From Faucicola sp041855445 (GTDB lineage: Bacteria > Pseudomonadota > Gammaproteobacteria > Pseudomonadales > Moraxellaceae): a stretch of 60,576 bases of DNA. The stretch is taken from NCBI GenBank assembly GCA_041855445.1, contig JBHAEG010000038.1:1-60576 (forward strand). Direction: 5' to 3'. The notes under the pieces are model-generated. The model was not told the DNA's origin. It worked only from the letters and a program-made list of their open reading frames with translations, and searched no databases. The first letter of the stretch is position 1, and each line of letters opens with the position of its first letter. The position numbers and the translations under genes are program-made. Positions 17,108 through 26,933 of the stretch are shown here, one piece after another.

Positions 17108-19762
17108 ATGTTGTGGTTTGTGCTGATTGCCAGTATATTGGGATTTTGGGCAGTTACACCCTTAGCGACTACCACAAATAATTTACCCACCAATCCAGAA
17201 ATTTGGGCGGTATGTAGCCTAATTAGTCTAGGATTTTCAGGCATTTTAGCAATAATTTATTCTTATCAGCAAGCGAAGTTCAGAGCATTTTTCCAGAAAA
17301 AAACTGTTTACTTACCATCAGTATTTTGGCAACAGTTAATCATTATTAGTTTTATTTTAATTTCAGTATTATTAGCCAGTAGCAGTTATGGTTTATATCG
17401 ATTTTATCAATACCAGAAAACCTTGTTAAAACAACCAATAACTATAACTGCCACCATAAAAGTACAGCAAATTAGTGATAATGTTGCTCAGCAACTTTTT
17501 TTTGCCAATGCTAATGATATGCCAATCAGTATTGGTAATGGCTATCAACGGCAAATCTGGCAAATTGTAAGTGTACAACCATTTGATAATCAGGATAAAT
17601 CTGAGCCAATACTAAATTTGCCAATGCAGGTTTTAGTGACAGCGAATACATTGCATTATCCTCACTGGCAAACTACGCTGAATAAAATTCAGCCAAATCA
17701 AACAGTAACAGTCAAATTAGCATTACAACCAATTTTACAAAAAAAATTTTATCAATTGCCTAACTCTATTAAACCATTAAATTTAGGCTTTGATGAAGCA
17801 TTATGGCTAAGACAAAGAGGCATTCAGGCAAAAGCACAACTGATTGAAATACAAGAAGATAGTTTACAAACCCAAGACAATCCAACTTTGTTACTAAAAA
17901 TTGAACAAATGCGTTGGCAGTTTCGCCAAAAGATTTTACAAAACTTACAACAAAATATTCAACATCAATCACTTAATACTCATCAGGCGATAAGTCAATT
18001 ACATGCACACGCCATTTTATTGGGATTATTAACTGGCGATAGGGGCTTGATGGGGGCGGATATTCGACAAATTTATCAAGTCACAGGAATTAGTCATTTG
18101 TTGGCAATTTCGGGTCCTCATGTCATGATGTTAGCCAGTATAGTGTCGTTATGGATAATTTGGCTAATAAAAATGGGGCTGCCAAAATTGTTATTACGTT
18201 TGCCTAGTCGTTTGTTGATGTTGTGGACGAGTGTTGTTGTTAGTATTTTTTACGCTTTTTTTGTTGGGTTTGAATTACCCGCTCAACGTACAGTGTTTAT
18301 GTTGTTACTGGTGACATTGGCGTGTCAATGGTTAATACCTATATCCGCTTATCGATTGTTGGCGTGGGTGGGATTAATCATGATATGGCTAGATACGACC
18401 GCAGTCACACAAGCTGGGTTTTGGTTATCATTTGTTGCGGTTGGCTTATTGATGATTTTTAGTCAAATATCTGTCAAGGAAAATCAAATTATTGATATGG
18501 AGTTATCCATATTTCAAGGTTTTAGTTTTACAGTATGGCAAAGTTTTAAGCAGTTGTTTATATTGCAGTTATGGCTATTTGTATGTATGTTGCCTGTAAC
18601 GATTTGGTTTTTTGGTAAGGTATCACTACTGAGCATTTTGGTAAATTTAATCGCCGTGCCTTTGTTAGGTCTTGTCATTGTACCGCTGGATATGTTGGCA
18701 GGATTGCTGTCATTTTTGCCTGTGATTGGTGGGTGGCTCAGTCAGGGTATATGGGGAATTTTAGCAAAAATTTTAATCTTATTTCACAACATCTTACAAA
18801 TGCTGATTGAGGCGGGGTTAGCAAAACAATGGTATTTTTCCTTAACCGTTAGTCAGATGTTATTGTTATTGCTGATATTATTGATTTGGTTAGGTCGAGG
18901 AGTGATTTCAAGATTAGTTATTATTCCGCTGATTTTTACGATTATTGCTATTCAATATCAATTTTTTCATCAAGAGAAAGCCCGATTAATCGTACTTGAT
19001 GATACACAATTATCGATAAGTTTGTTAATTTATCAACGGCAGGCTTGGTTGATTTTGGCAGATAATGACTACCAAACAATTGATAATCAATTTAGTAAAC
19101 ATGAACAAAAAATTAAGCAAAATAAAAGTTTTCTGGATAAATTAGATACAAAAATTTATCCATTATTAGCCTTTTATCATATTCATCAGCTTGTAGGCAT
19201 TATTAATCAAACACCAAGTTTAGCGGTCAATGATTTAGTACAACAACTTGTCAAAACTGTACCAACTCAACATTATTGGCTGGCAGGCTTTGACCCATTA
19301 AAATCGCAACAAGATATCATGAGTTATTCAATGATTTCGCCAAAATCTTGTCAAATTGGGCAACAATGGCAGGAAAAAAATCTACAACTGTCAGCAGTGA
19401 CAGGTTGGCAATTGAATTTATCACTTAATCATCAACAACGTTGGCAAACACAAACTTGTTTTGTACAAATTCAGTACAAAGATAAACGAACGTTGATAGT
19501 TGCAGGTGATGATAATGTTACTATGCAGATGAGCGAAAAATTATGTTTAGCACGTCCAACCAATCGATTAATTATACCTTATCAAACACCATTATCTAAA
19601 ACATGGCTACAAACAATTAATCCAAAACAAATTCATGTCATTACTGGAAGTGATAATAATCAACAATTAAGCTTTGATAATCAATTAATTTTAGCGAATA
19701 TTACCGCTGATATTTATCAGTCTGGGCAGTTGGGTAGTATTGAATATCGATTAGATGACTAA
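17108..19762 (+). CDS. comEC: ComEC/Rec2 competence DNA channel with degenerate C-terminal domain
   Basis: 884 residues. Two N-terminal membrane helices and the DUF4131/OB-like part lead to the Competence domain with the signature GISHLLAISGPHVMML starting at Gly327, then many helices to about residue 615. The protein carries single-stranded DNA across the inner membrane in natural transformation. The C-terminal metallo-beta-lactamase-like part is eroded: where DVGQG and SHxDxDH are expected there are VLDDTQLS and YHIHQLVGII (His691, His693), so metal-ligand Asp residues are missing. The frame itself is intact. Confidence 0.92.
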   Translation: MLWFVLIASILGFWAVTPLATTTNNLPTNPEIWAVCSLISLGFSGILAIIYSYQQAKFRAFFQKKTVYLPSVFWQQLIIISFILISVLLASSSYGLYRFYQYQKTLLKQPITITATIKVQQISDNVAQQLFFANANDMPISIGNGYQRQIWQIVSVQPFDNQDKSEPILNLPMQVLVTANTLHYPHWQTTLNKIQPNQTVTVKLALQPILQKKFYQLPNSIKPLNLGFDEALWLRQRGIQAKAQLIEIQEDSLQTQDNPTLLLKIEQMRWQFRQKILQNLQQNIQHQSLNTHQAISQLHAHAILLGLLTGDRGLMGADIRQIYQVTGISHLLAISGPHVMMLASIVSLWIIWLIKMGLPKLLLRLPSRLLMLWTSVVVSIFYAFFVGFELPAQRTVFMLLLVTLACQWLIPISAYRLLAWVGLIMIWLDTTAVTQAGFWLSFVAVGLLMIFSQISVKENQIIDMELSIFQGFSFTVWQSFKQLFILQLWLFVCMLPVTIWFFGKVSLLSILVNLIAVPLLGLVIVPLDMLAGLLSFLPVIGGWLSQGIWGILAKILILFHNILQMLIEAGLAKQWYFSLTVSQMLLLLLILLIWLGRGVISRLVIIPLIFTIIAIQYQFFHQEKARLIVLDDTQLSISLLIYQRQAWLILADNDYQTIDNQFSKHEQKIKQNKSFLDKLDTKIYPLLAFYHIHQLVGIINQTPSLAVNDLVQQLVKTVPTQHYWLAGFDPLKSQQDIMSYSMISPKSCQIGQQWQEKNLQLSAVTGWQLNLSLNHQQRWQTQTCFVQIQYKDKRTLIVAGDDNVTMQMSEKLCLARPTNRLIIPYQTPLSKTWLQTINPKQIHVITGSDNNQQLSFDNQLILANITADIYQSGQLGSIEYRLDD

Positions 19763-19840
19763 TTGAAACATTCCTAAGATTGTAATTTTACTAAAAAGCC
19801 CCTATTATTTGAAGTAATCAAAAAATAGATAGGAAAAATT

Positions 19841-20899
19841 ATGTCGAATAATTGGCCGCCAGACCCAAATAAACAACCAATACAACAAGCAAAGCCAGTC
19901 CAATCGCAACATTCACCCTATGCAGGCAAGGAGTGGCAAATTTTGGAAAAAACCCTGATGGCAAGTATTATTGAGCAACGGCGGGCTAGACGCTGGGGGA
20001 TTTTCTTTAAATTATTGACGTTGCTTTATGTTCTTATAGTTGGGTTTTTCTTATTAAAAGGCTGTGGCACAACACCAAGCACGGGGGTTAGCCGTGTGGA
20101 TTTGAGTCAGCCACATATTGCCATGATTGATATTCAAGGAGCGATTAGTTCTGATGGGGAAGCAAATAGCGAAACAATTAATGAAGCGTTAAATGAAGCG
20201 TTTGAAAATAAACAAGCCAAAGCGATTGCATTACGCATTAATTCTCCAGGGGGTTCTCCTGTGCAGTCTGATGAAATTTGGCAAGAAATGACCCAGCTTC
20301 GTAAAGATAATCCTGATAAAAAAGTATATGCGATTATTGAGGATATGGGAGCGTCAGGAGCCTATTATATTGCATCGGCAGCTGATGAAATTTGGGTAAA
20401 TAAATCTAGCTTAGTTGGCTCAATTGGCGTGATTATGCCAAGTTATAACGTTCAAGGGTTGATGGATAAATTGGGCGTAAAAGATGGCACAATGAGTGCA
20501 GGCGAGTATAAAGACATTTTAAGCATGAGTCGTCCTTTGACAGAATTTGAGAAAACTCATGTACAAAACGTGTTAAATAATACTCATCAACATTTTATTA
20601 ATGCAGTAAAACAAGGGCGAGGCAACCGCTTAAAAGACCCTGAACAAAATAATTTATTTTCTGGGTTGTTTTGGACAGGTGAGCAAGCGATTAAACTTGG
20701 ATTGGCTGATAAAACAGGTAGTGTTTATCAATTAGAAAAACAATTAAACGTGGATAATACAGTCAATTATACGCCTCAAGACCCAATGAAAAGTATTTTT
20801 GGACAATTTGCCACACTAGTTGGGCAGGGTATGGGTGAAAAACTTGCCAGCCAGTTTAGTTTACAATTTATCAATCAATCAACAAACCCAATGGAATGA
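19841..20899 (+). CDS. sppA: Signal peptide peptidase SppA-type S49 protease
   Basis: 352 residues of the short, single-domain SppA class. A proline/glutamine-rich cytoplasmic N-terminus is followed by one membrane helix at about 53-73. The S49 domain shows ALRINSPGGSP, the nucleophile motif DMGASGAYY (Ser172), VGSIGVIMPSYN and AGEYKDILS (Lys224, general base). It degrades cleaved signal peptides in the membrane. GATAGGAAAAATT precedes the ATG. The following hydrolase gene starts 5 nt after its stop, so the two are probably co-transcribed. Confidence 0.93.
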   Translation: MSNNWPPDPNKQPIQQAKPVQSQHSPYAGKEWQILEKTLMASIIEQRRARRWGIFFKLLTLLYVLIVGFFLLKGCGTTPSTGVSRVDLSQPHIAMIDIQGAISSDGEANSETINEALNEAFENKQAKAIALRINSPGGSPVQSDEIWQEMTQLRKDNPDKKVYAIIEDMGASGAYYIASAADEIWVNKSSLVGSIGVIMPSYNVQGLMDKLGVKDGTMSAGEYKDILSMSRPLTEFEKTHVQNVLNNTHQHFINAVKQGRGNRLKDPEQNNLFSGLFWTGEQAIKLGLADKTGSVYQLEKQLNVDNTVNYTPQDPMKSIFGQFATLVGQGMGEKLASQFSLQFINQSTNPME

Positions 20900-20903
20900 A
20901 ATT

Positions 20904-21728
20904 ATGTCTGAGAAAAAACCATTAATTCATTTTGCCCATGCAAATGGCATTCCTTCAAAAACTTATCAGGTTTTATTTGACTTATTATCTGATGAATTTG
21001 ATGTTTGTTATATTCCCCAATTAGGTACGCACCCTGATTATCCAGTTGATAATCATTGGGAACGCCTAACTCAACAAGTGATTGATAACATTCGTCATGA
21101 ATTACAACAACGTGGGCAAAAAAAATTGATTGGTTTTGGGCATTCGATGGGAGCATTATGCACATTAAAGGCTTGTTATCGTGAACCTGCGTTGTTTTCA
21201 CAAGTTATCACTCTTGACCCACCATTAATTCATGGCAAATATTCAATGATTTTACATTGGGCGAAAAAATATCACCCAAGTATTGTTGATAAAATTACCC
21301 CTGCTGGCTTATCAAGTCGGCGTAGAGATATTTGGGATAGCCGAGAAGATGCCTATCAAAGCTTGCGTCCCAAAGGTTTTTATAAAGATTTTGACGAGCG
21401 TTGTTTTGCAGATTTTCTAAAATATGGTTTAACTGATACCGAAGATGGTAAAGTAACACTGACTATTCCAAAGGCAGTTGAAATCGCAGTGTTTCGTAAT
21501 AATCCATCATTATTTTGGTTAAAACCGACTTATCCGCCTGCCGTGCCAATTAAGCAAATTATCGGTGAGGATAGTTTGTTTTATAAACGTGGATTTCCAC
21601 AACAAGTGAAGACACATATGGGCATTGATTTTGAAACCCATCAAGGCGGACATATGTTTCCTTTAGAATACCCAGAAAGTGTAATTAATCGTGTTAAAGC
21701 CATTATTCGACAACAAGCTAATGTTTAA
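20904..21728 (+). CDS. Alpha/beta-hydrolase fold protein
   Basis: 274 residues from MSEKKPLIHFAHANGIPSKT; the longer frame from 20820 overlaps sppA and is not needed. HANGIPSKTY is an oxyanion-region motif, GHSMG at 79-83 carries the nucleophile Ser81, and GGHMFPLE near the C-terminus supplies the catalytic His. No signal peptide is seen, so it should be cytoplasmic. The substrate is unknown. It overlaps the next gene by 8 nt in an sppA-hydrolase-CPBP series. Confidence 0.85.
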   Translation: MSEKKPLIHFAHANGIPSKTYQVLFDLLSDEFDVCYIPQLGTHPDYPVDNHWERLTQQVIDNIRHELQQRGQKKLIGFGHSMGALCTLKACYREPALFSQVITLDPPLIHGKYSMILHWAKKYHPSIVDKITPAGLSSRRRDIWDSREDAYQSLRPKGFYKDFDERCFADFLKYGLTDTEDGKVTLTIPKAVEIAVFRNNPSLFWLKPTYPPAVPIKQIIGEDSLFYKRGFPQQVKTHMGIDFETHQGGHMFPLEYPESVINRVKAIIRQQANV

Positions 21729-22458
21729 ACCAGTTATTAATATTCATACTTCTGTTTATTCATTGCCAATGACGCTGATGCTATCGACATTAGTGTTATT
21801 GGTGTTTTTTGTTGGGCAGATTGTGGGTATTATGTTATTTGCCCCAAATATCCTACCTGATGGACATTTACTCGATACAGCCACTCAAATTGCGATGGGT
21901 AGTGAACATGGTACAGTGATTAGCCTGTCAGTGGCGTTTACTTGTGTGTTGCTGTTGATAACAGTTTTTTTACTCATTTATCTAAAAAAAGATAGCAAAA
22001 TTACTGATTACTTGGCGTTAAAAGGCTTTAGCTGGCAACATCTGTTGTTAGGAATTGGTTTATTAATTGTATTTAATATTATATTGGAAATAGTTTTTCG
22101 CTGGTTTTGGATAGAGCCATTATTATTTGTTGATGAGTTATACGCTACAGCTCAGCCTTTATGGTTATTGATAGTGGCAATGGTTGTACTCGCCCCGATT
22201 TATGAAGAAGTGGTTTTTCGGGGGTTTATGTGGATAGGTATCGCTAATAGCCGTTTGGGATTTTGGGGGGCGAGTATGATTACTAGCCTTGTGTTTGCCA
22301 TTATCCATTTACAATATGGAATAATTGAAATGTCGGCGATAGTGGTATTAGCGATGTTGTTTAGCTATATTCGGGCGGTATCTGGTTCGTTACTGTTAGT
22401 CATATTGTTACACATCGTGAATAATGCAGTGGCAATGGGACAATATTTATTGATTTAA
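21721..22458 (+). CDS. CPBP-family intramembrane metalloprotease
   Basis: 245 residues from MFKPVINIHT; an earlier ATG at 21691 would overlap the hydrolase further. Eight or so membrane helices carry the CPBP (Abi/CAAX) motifs: EEVVFRG with Glu162, Glu163 and Arg167, then FAIIHLQYG and LHIVNNAVA for the metal-binding His residues. Bacterial members include CAAX-like proteases and bacteriocin self-immunity proteins; the substrate here is unknown. It ends convergently with dusA, overlapping it by 12 nt. Confidence 0.88.
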   Translation: MFKPVINIHTSVYSLPMTLMLSTLVLLVFFVGQIVGIMLFAPNILPDGHLLDTATQIAMGSEHGTVISLSVAFTCVLLLITVFLLIYLKKDSKITDYLALKGFSWQHLLLGIGLLIVFNIILEIVFRWFWIEPLLFVDELYATAQPLWLLIVAMVVLAPIYEEVVFRGFMWIGIANSRLGFWGASMITSLVFAIIHLQYGIIEMSAIVVLAMLFSYIRAVSGSLLLVILLHIVNNAVAMGQYLLI

Positions 22459-23427
22459 TTGTAAAACTGCTTCGCCTGCCTGCCTCACATCAGCGATACT
22501 TAACGAGCGTTTACCGCTCAAGGCTTGTCGCCATTTACGAGAACCTGTTAAACCTTGAAACAATCCCAAATAATGACGCATAATCACGGAAAGAGCTAAG
22601 CCTCGTTGTTCACAGTCTATTAAAAAATCTAATAATTGATAGAAGATTTGCTGACGAGTAGGGGCGTTTTCTCCCCACAGTTGTAAAGCCTCTGCCAAAA
22701 TATATGGATTATGATAGGCTTCACGTCCAATCATTACGCCATCAACAAATTGTAAATGTTGTTTAATTTCGGCGACCGTTTTAATGCCACCATTAATTTC
22801 AATAAAAATATTAGGAAAATCTTGTTTTAATCGATAAACATCAGCATAACGTAAAGGTGGAATTTCTCGATTTTGTTTTGGGCTTAACCCTTGTAACCAT
22901 GCAATCCGAGCATGCACAATCACATGACGACAACCTGCCTCAACGATTTTACCAACGAAATCTTGCATAAAATCATAACTGTCAAAATTGTCAATACCAA
23001 TGCGGTGTTTGACCGTAACTGGAATATTAACGGCTTGTTGCATTGATGCAAGACAATCAGCAACCAATTCAGGCTCTGCCATCAAACAAGCACCCATTTT
23101 ATAATGTTGAACACGATCAGACGGACAGCCGACATTCAAATTAATTTCATTATACCCATAATCTTGTCCCAATTTGGCACATCTTGCCAAATCATTCGGA
23201 TTTGCTCCGCCAAGCTGTAACACAATCGGATTTTCATTAGCATAAAAACGTAGATGATAATCGGTGTCACCTTGTAAAATCGCTGATGTGCTTATCATTT
23301 CTGTGTATAAATATGTATGCGGGTTAAATAAACGAGCAAAATATAAAAACTCAGGGGTACTCCAATCTATCATCGGGGCTGTTGAGAGTCGCCATTGTTG
23401 CTTTTCAAACATTTTGATTGTGTCCAT
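22447..23427 (-). CDS. dusA: tRNA-dihydrouridine(20/20a) synthase DusA
   Basis: 326 residues. The FMN-binding TIM barrel begins RLSTAPMIDWSTPEFLYFAR, with YTEMISTSAILQGD typical of DusA, the catalytic Cys in NEINLNVGCPSDRVQ and the DusA marker GLSPKQNREIPPLRY. It reduces uridine 20/20a in the tRNA D-loop using NADPH. Either the ATG at 23427 or the one at 23412 (MFEKQQ) may be used; neither has a strong ribosome site. It is divergent from trpG. Confidence 0.95.
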   Translation of the reverse strand: MDTIKMFEKQQWRLSTAPMIDWSTPEFLYFARLFNPHTYLYTEMISTSAILQGDTDYHLRFYANENPIVLQLGGANPNDLARCAKLGQDYGYNEINLNVGCPSDRVQHYKMGACLMAEPELVADCLASMQQAVNIPVTVKHRIGIDNFDSYDFMQDFVGKIVEAGCRHVIVHARIAWLQGLSPKQNREIPPLRYADVYRLKQDFPNIFIEINGGIKTVAEIKQHLQFVDGVMIGREAYHNPYILAEALQLWGENAPTRQQIFYQLLDFLIDCEQRGLALSVIMRHYLGLFQGLTGSRKWRQALSGKRSLSIADVRQAGEAVLQLNQ

Positions 23428-23604
23428 TATCAGCTATAGATTTACTGGCGTGGTATCATATCTTAAAAACAACCTAGATAAAATGCAAAAACTGATAAGA
23501 ATGGTAAATACAATTGTCAATAGACATGCTAAAATTACCAAGTTTTACCAGTTGTCACTTATTCAACTACCCAAAGTTTTATTAATCAATAGGTTTTCCT
23601 GCAT

Positions 23605-24204
23605 ATGCTACTCATGATAGACAATTACGATAGTTTTACTTATAACATTGTTCAATATTTTGGTGAATTACAACAGCAAGTGACTGTTTGGCGAAATGAC
23701 CAGAAAACTATAAAAGATGTTGCTGAACTTGCCCCACAATATATCGTGATTGGACCTGGACCTTGTGACCCTGATAAGGCTGGGATTTCTTTAGAGGTTA
23801 TTCGGCAATTTGCAGGAAAAATTCCAATTTTAGGGGTTTGTCTTGGGCATCAGGCAATTGGGCAAGCATTCGGCGGGCAAGTTGTGCGGGCGGGGCAAGT
23901 GATGCACGGACGCTTATCAGATGTTTATCATCACGGACAAGGCGTGTTTCAAAACCTACCATCACCAATGGCAGTGACTCGTTATCACTCACTGGTTATT
24001 GATAAAAATAACTTACCAGACTGTTTAGAACTAACTGCATGGACGCAATATGCTGATGGTTCAATTGAAGAAATCATGGGAGTTCGTCATAAGACTTTGC
24101 CTGTTGAAGGTGTGCAATTTCACCCAGAATCGATTTTAAGTGAAAACGGTCATCAGTTATTTCAAAATTTTTTAGATAACTATGCCGATTTTATTAATAA
24201 CTAA
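23605..24204 (+). CDS. trpG: Anthranilate/aminodeoxychorismate synthase glutamine amidotransferase
   Basis: 199 residues of a class I glutamine amidotransferase. It opens MLLMIDNYDSFTYNIVQYF; the nucleophile Cys79 is in GVCLGHQAIGQAFGG and the His-Glu pair is in VQFHPESILS. It supplies ammonia to TrpE for anthranilate and probably to PabB for folate, as in relatives with one shared subunit. trpD and trpC follow on the same strand with 22- and 15-nt gaps. trpE is not in the window, an arrangement common in Pseudomonas and Acinetobacter. Confidence 0.95.
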   Translation: MLLMIDNYDSFTYNIVQYFGELQQQVTVWRNDQKTIKDVAELAPQYIVIGPGPCDPDKAGISLEVIRQFAGKIPILGVCLGHQAIGQAFGGQVVRAGQVMHGRLSDVYHHGQGVFQNLPSPMAVTRYHSLVIDKNNLPDCLELTAWTQYADGSIEEIMGVRHKTLPVEGVQFHPESILSENGHQLFQNFLDNYADFINN

Positions 24205-24226
24205 TTTAATAACTAATTAAAAATGA

Positions 24227-25372
24227 ATGAATATAGTGAAAAATATGATGACACAACGACAAACTCAATACTTTAGTGAAATTATTGCCAGTATCCAAGC
24301 TGGGCAACCATTAACTAATGAACAAAATCAGCTACTATTAACAACAGCATTAGATAGAGTCGTCAATACCATTGATTTGACTTATGATGAAATGCGAGGT
24401 GTCATGTTAGCGATTATGCAAGGACAATGTCCTGATGCTGTGATGGGAGCATTATTAACAGCGTTACGCATGAAAGGCGAAAGCATCGAAGAAATTACTG
24501 CCGCTTCTCAAGTCATGCGAGAATTAGCCATTCCTGTTGATGTCAAAGATACGCCATATTTAGTAGATATTGTCGGCACAGGCGGGGACGGGGCGAATTT
24601 ATTTAATGTATCAACAGCGGCAGCGATGGTGATTTCGGCATCAGGCTGTCATGTGGCAAAACATGGTAACAGTGGTGTATCCACCGCATCAGGTAGTTCA
24701 GATTTATTAAAACAAATTGGGATTAAACTAGATTTAACACCTCATCAAATCAAAACCTGTATTGAACAACAAGGCATTGGCTTTTTATTTGCTCCAAATC
24801 ATCATATTGCCATGAAATATGCGATGCCTGTTCGCCGTAGCTTAAAATTGCGGACAATTTTTAATATTTTAGGACCTTTGACTAACCCTGCCAATGTGCC
24901 AAATGCGGTTGTTGGTGTCTTTAATCCTGCCTTGTGTGAGCCGTTAGCCAATGTTTTTAAAAATTTAGGAGCTCGTCATGTGATGGTTGTTGGCTCAAGT
25001 GATAACTTAGATGAATTTTCGCTTGCGACAGTTAGTCATGTTGCTGAATTAAAAGATGGTATTGTCACTGCCTATGATTTTGAGCCTGAACAAGTGGGTA
25101 TTACCTCACAAACATTAAAAGGTCTAACGGTACAATCTTCAGCAGAAAGTTTAGCATTAATTACAGAGGCATTATCTAGCAAAACAAATAAATCAGATAT
25201 TGCTAAAAAAGCCATGAATATGATAGCAATTAATGCAGGTGCAGGGATTTATGTTGCTGGGAAAGCAGATAGCCATCTGGCAGGCGTGCAAATTGCTTTA
25301 GAAACTATTCAACAAGGTAAAGCGTTAGCTAAAATGAGTGAATTTGCTAACTTTACTCAATCACTTTGCTAA
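24227..25372 (+). CDS. trpD: Anthranilate phosphoribosyltransferase
   Basis: 381 residues, slightly longer than the usual 340-350 because of the start and a short insertion. The PRPP-binding loop VDIVGTGGDGANLFNVST, the KHGNSGVSTASGSSD block and the anthranilate site RRSLKLRTIFNILGPLTNPA are all present. It joins anthranilate to PRPP in tryptophan synthesis. The true start may be the ATG at 24245 or 24248 (MTQRQTQYF); no option has a clear ribosome site. Middle gene of trpGDC. Confidence 0.95.
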   Translation: MNIVKNMMTQRQTQYFSEIIASIQAGQPLTNEQNQLLLTTALDRVVNTIDLTYDEMRGVMLAIMQGQCPDAVMGALLTALRMKGESIEEITAASQVMRELAIPVDVKDTPYLVDIVGTGGDGANLFNVSTAAAMVISASGCHVAKHGNSGVSTASGSSDLLKQIGIKLDLTPHQIKTCIEQQGIGFLFAPNHHIAMKYAMPVRRSLKLRTIFNILGPLTNPANVPNAVVGVFNPALCEPLANVFKNLGARHVMVVGSSDNLDEFSLATVSHVAELKDGIVTAYDFEPEQVGITSQTLKGLTVQSSAESLALITEALSSKTNKSDIAKKAMNMIAINAGAGIYVAGKADSHLAGVQIALETIQQGKALAKMSEFANFTQSLC

Positions 25373-25387
25373 AAAATTGGTTAAATT

Positions 25388-26194
25388 ATGATACAAAATA
25401 CACCTTCTGTTTTACAAAAAATTGTTGCTACCAAACAACAAGAAATTGAGAAAGCAAAACAACAGTTTTCTTTTTATGATTTAGAACAGCAGTTAAATCA
25501 AACAGATATTCGAGATTTTGCGAAAAATCTGCGTCAAGCTGGTATTCAGATTATTGCAGAGGTAAAAAAAGCCTCACCATCAAAAGGCATTATTTGTCAA
25601 AACTTTGACCCTGTACGGACTGCGGTTGGTTATCAGCAGGCTAGGGCAAGTTGTTTATCAGTTTTAACTGATAAACAATATTTTCAAGGAGCAGATAGCT
25701 ATTTACAACAGGCACGACAAGCAACGACTTTACCTGTGTTGCGTAAAGATTTTATGATAGACCCATATCAAATCATGCAATCACGAGCGTTAGGGGCAGA
25801 TTGTATTTTGTTGATTATGGCTTGTTTGAGTGATAGTCAAGTTGCCGAGTTACATGAATTGGCATTAACATTGGGCATGAGTGTATTAATAGAATGTCAT
25901 GATGCACAGGAAGTTGAACGAGCATTACAGTTACCATCGCATTCACAAAATATTTATGGAATTAATAACCGTAATTTAAATAATTTTGTGACCAGTCTTG
26001 ATGTTACCTTAACTTTACGTCATTTATTTCCAAAAGATAGTTTATTAGTCACAGAAAGTGGTATTCATACTGCTGACGATGTGAAATTAATGTTAGCGAA
26101 TGATATTCATTGTTTTTTGATTGGCGAACAGTTTATGAAAACTGCTGATGCAGGGGCGACTTTAGCCAAATTACTTACTGAAAGTCAATCATAA
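25388..26194 (+). CDS. trpC: Indole-3-glycerol-phosphate synthase
   Basis: 268 residues of a single-domain TrpC, not fused to TrpF. TIM-barrel motifs are intact: IIAEVKKASPSKGII, SVLTDKQYFQGADSYL, LPVLRKDFMIDPYQI, LIECHDAQEVERAL, YGINNRNLNNF and LVTESGIHTADDV. It closes the indole ring from CdRP. It starts 15 nt after trpD; the next gene (Smr domain) follows 16 nt later on the same strand and may be in the same transcript. Confidence 0.96.
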   Translation: MIQNTPSVLQKIVATKQQEIEKAKQQFSFYDLEQQLNQTDIRDFAKNLRQAGIQIIAEVKKASPSKGIICQNFDPVRTAVGYQQARASCLSVLTDKQYFQGADSYLQQARQATTLPVLRKDFMIDPYQIMQSRALGADCILLIMACLSDSQVAELHELALTLGMSVLIECHDAQEVERALQLPSHSQNIYGINNRNLNNFVTSLDVTLTLRHLFPKDSLLVTESGIHTADDVKLMLANDIHCFLIGEQFMKTADAGATLAKLLTESQS

Positions 26195-26210
26195 TATTTG
26201 AGAAAAATTT

Positions 26211-26933
26211 ATGTCAAATTCTTTATTTTCTAAACAAATCCAAAATCAGTTAAAGCAATTAAAATCTGAGTTAAGTAAAGGTCGTACAGACAACCAATCA
26301 TCAGAAACCGCTGAAAAACCAAGCCAAACTGTTAATTTGCCAACAAAACAACAAGTTAGCAAGCAAGTAAAACAATATAATAGTGAACATCTTGATGATG
26401 ATAAGCTGTTATTTATGCAAGCAATGGCAGGTGTTAAACCGATTAATGATAAAAATTTAGTCAAGCATCAAAAAACCATTGGTAAACCTGATGCAACCAC
26501 CATTGCCAAACGGTTATCTGCCCAAGGAGGCGACCAGCAGGCAGGTCATCAATTGTCGGATATGCAAGCGTTATTAAATCCTGTTTCTGGTGATGCCTAT
26601 CTAATATATAAACAGCCAACTTTGCAAACGAAAGTTTTTAATCAATTAAAACAAGGCAAAATTCGTTGGTTTGATGCAGTCGATTTGCATGGTTCAACGA
26701 TTGAACAGGCACGAGAAGCCGTGACAAAACTGATTAATCAAGCCCGTGCCAACAATGAAAATTGCGTAAAAATTGTGCATGGTAAAGGTGTGGACAGTAT
26801 TTTAAAAACCTGTGTGAATGGCTGGTTACGTCAAATTCCAGAAGTGTTAGCCTTTTGCTCTGCCCCAAGTGAACAAGGCGGTAATGGTGCTGTATTAGTT
26901 TTATTAAAACGTAGTGAAAAACGCCTTGATTAA
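26211..26933 (+). CDS. Smr-domain protein
   Basis: 240 residues. A low-complexity, Lys/Gln-rich N-terminal half is followed by a C-terminal Smr domain (about 150-238) with the motifs DLHGSTIEQAR, VKIVHGKG and the end GGNGAVLVLLKR. Stand-alone Smr proteins are putative nucleases; some cleave mRNA or DNA junctions, and the LDxH/HGxG histidines fit that. Because stand-alone Smr proteins differ from the MutS2-fused form, no target is assigned. It lies downstream of trpC and overlaps the convergent transporter gene by 4 nt. Confidence 0.88.
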   Translation: MSNSLFSKQIQNQLKQLKSELSKGRTDNQSSETAEKPSQTVNLPTKQQVSKQVKQYNSEHLDDDKLLFMQAMAGVKPINDKNLVKHQKTIGKPDATTIAKRLSAQGGDQQAGHQLSDMQALLNPVSGDAYLIYKQPTLQTKVFNQLKQGKIRWFDAVDLHGSTIEQAREAVTKLINQARANNENCVKIVHGKGVDSILKTCVNGWLRQIPEVLAFCSAPSEQGGNGAVLVLLKRSEKRLD

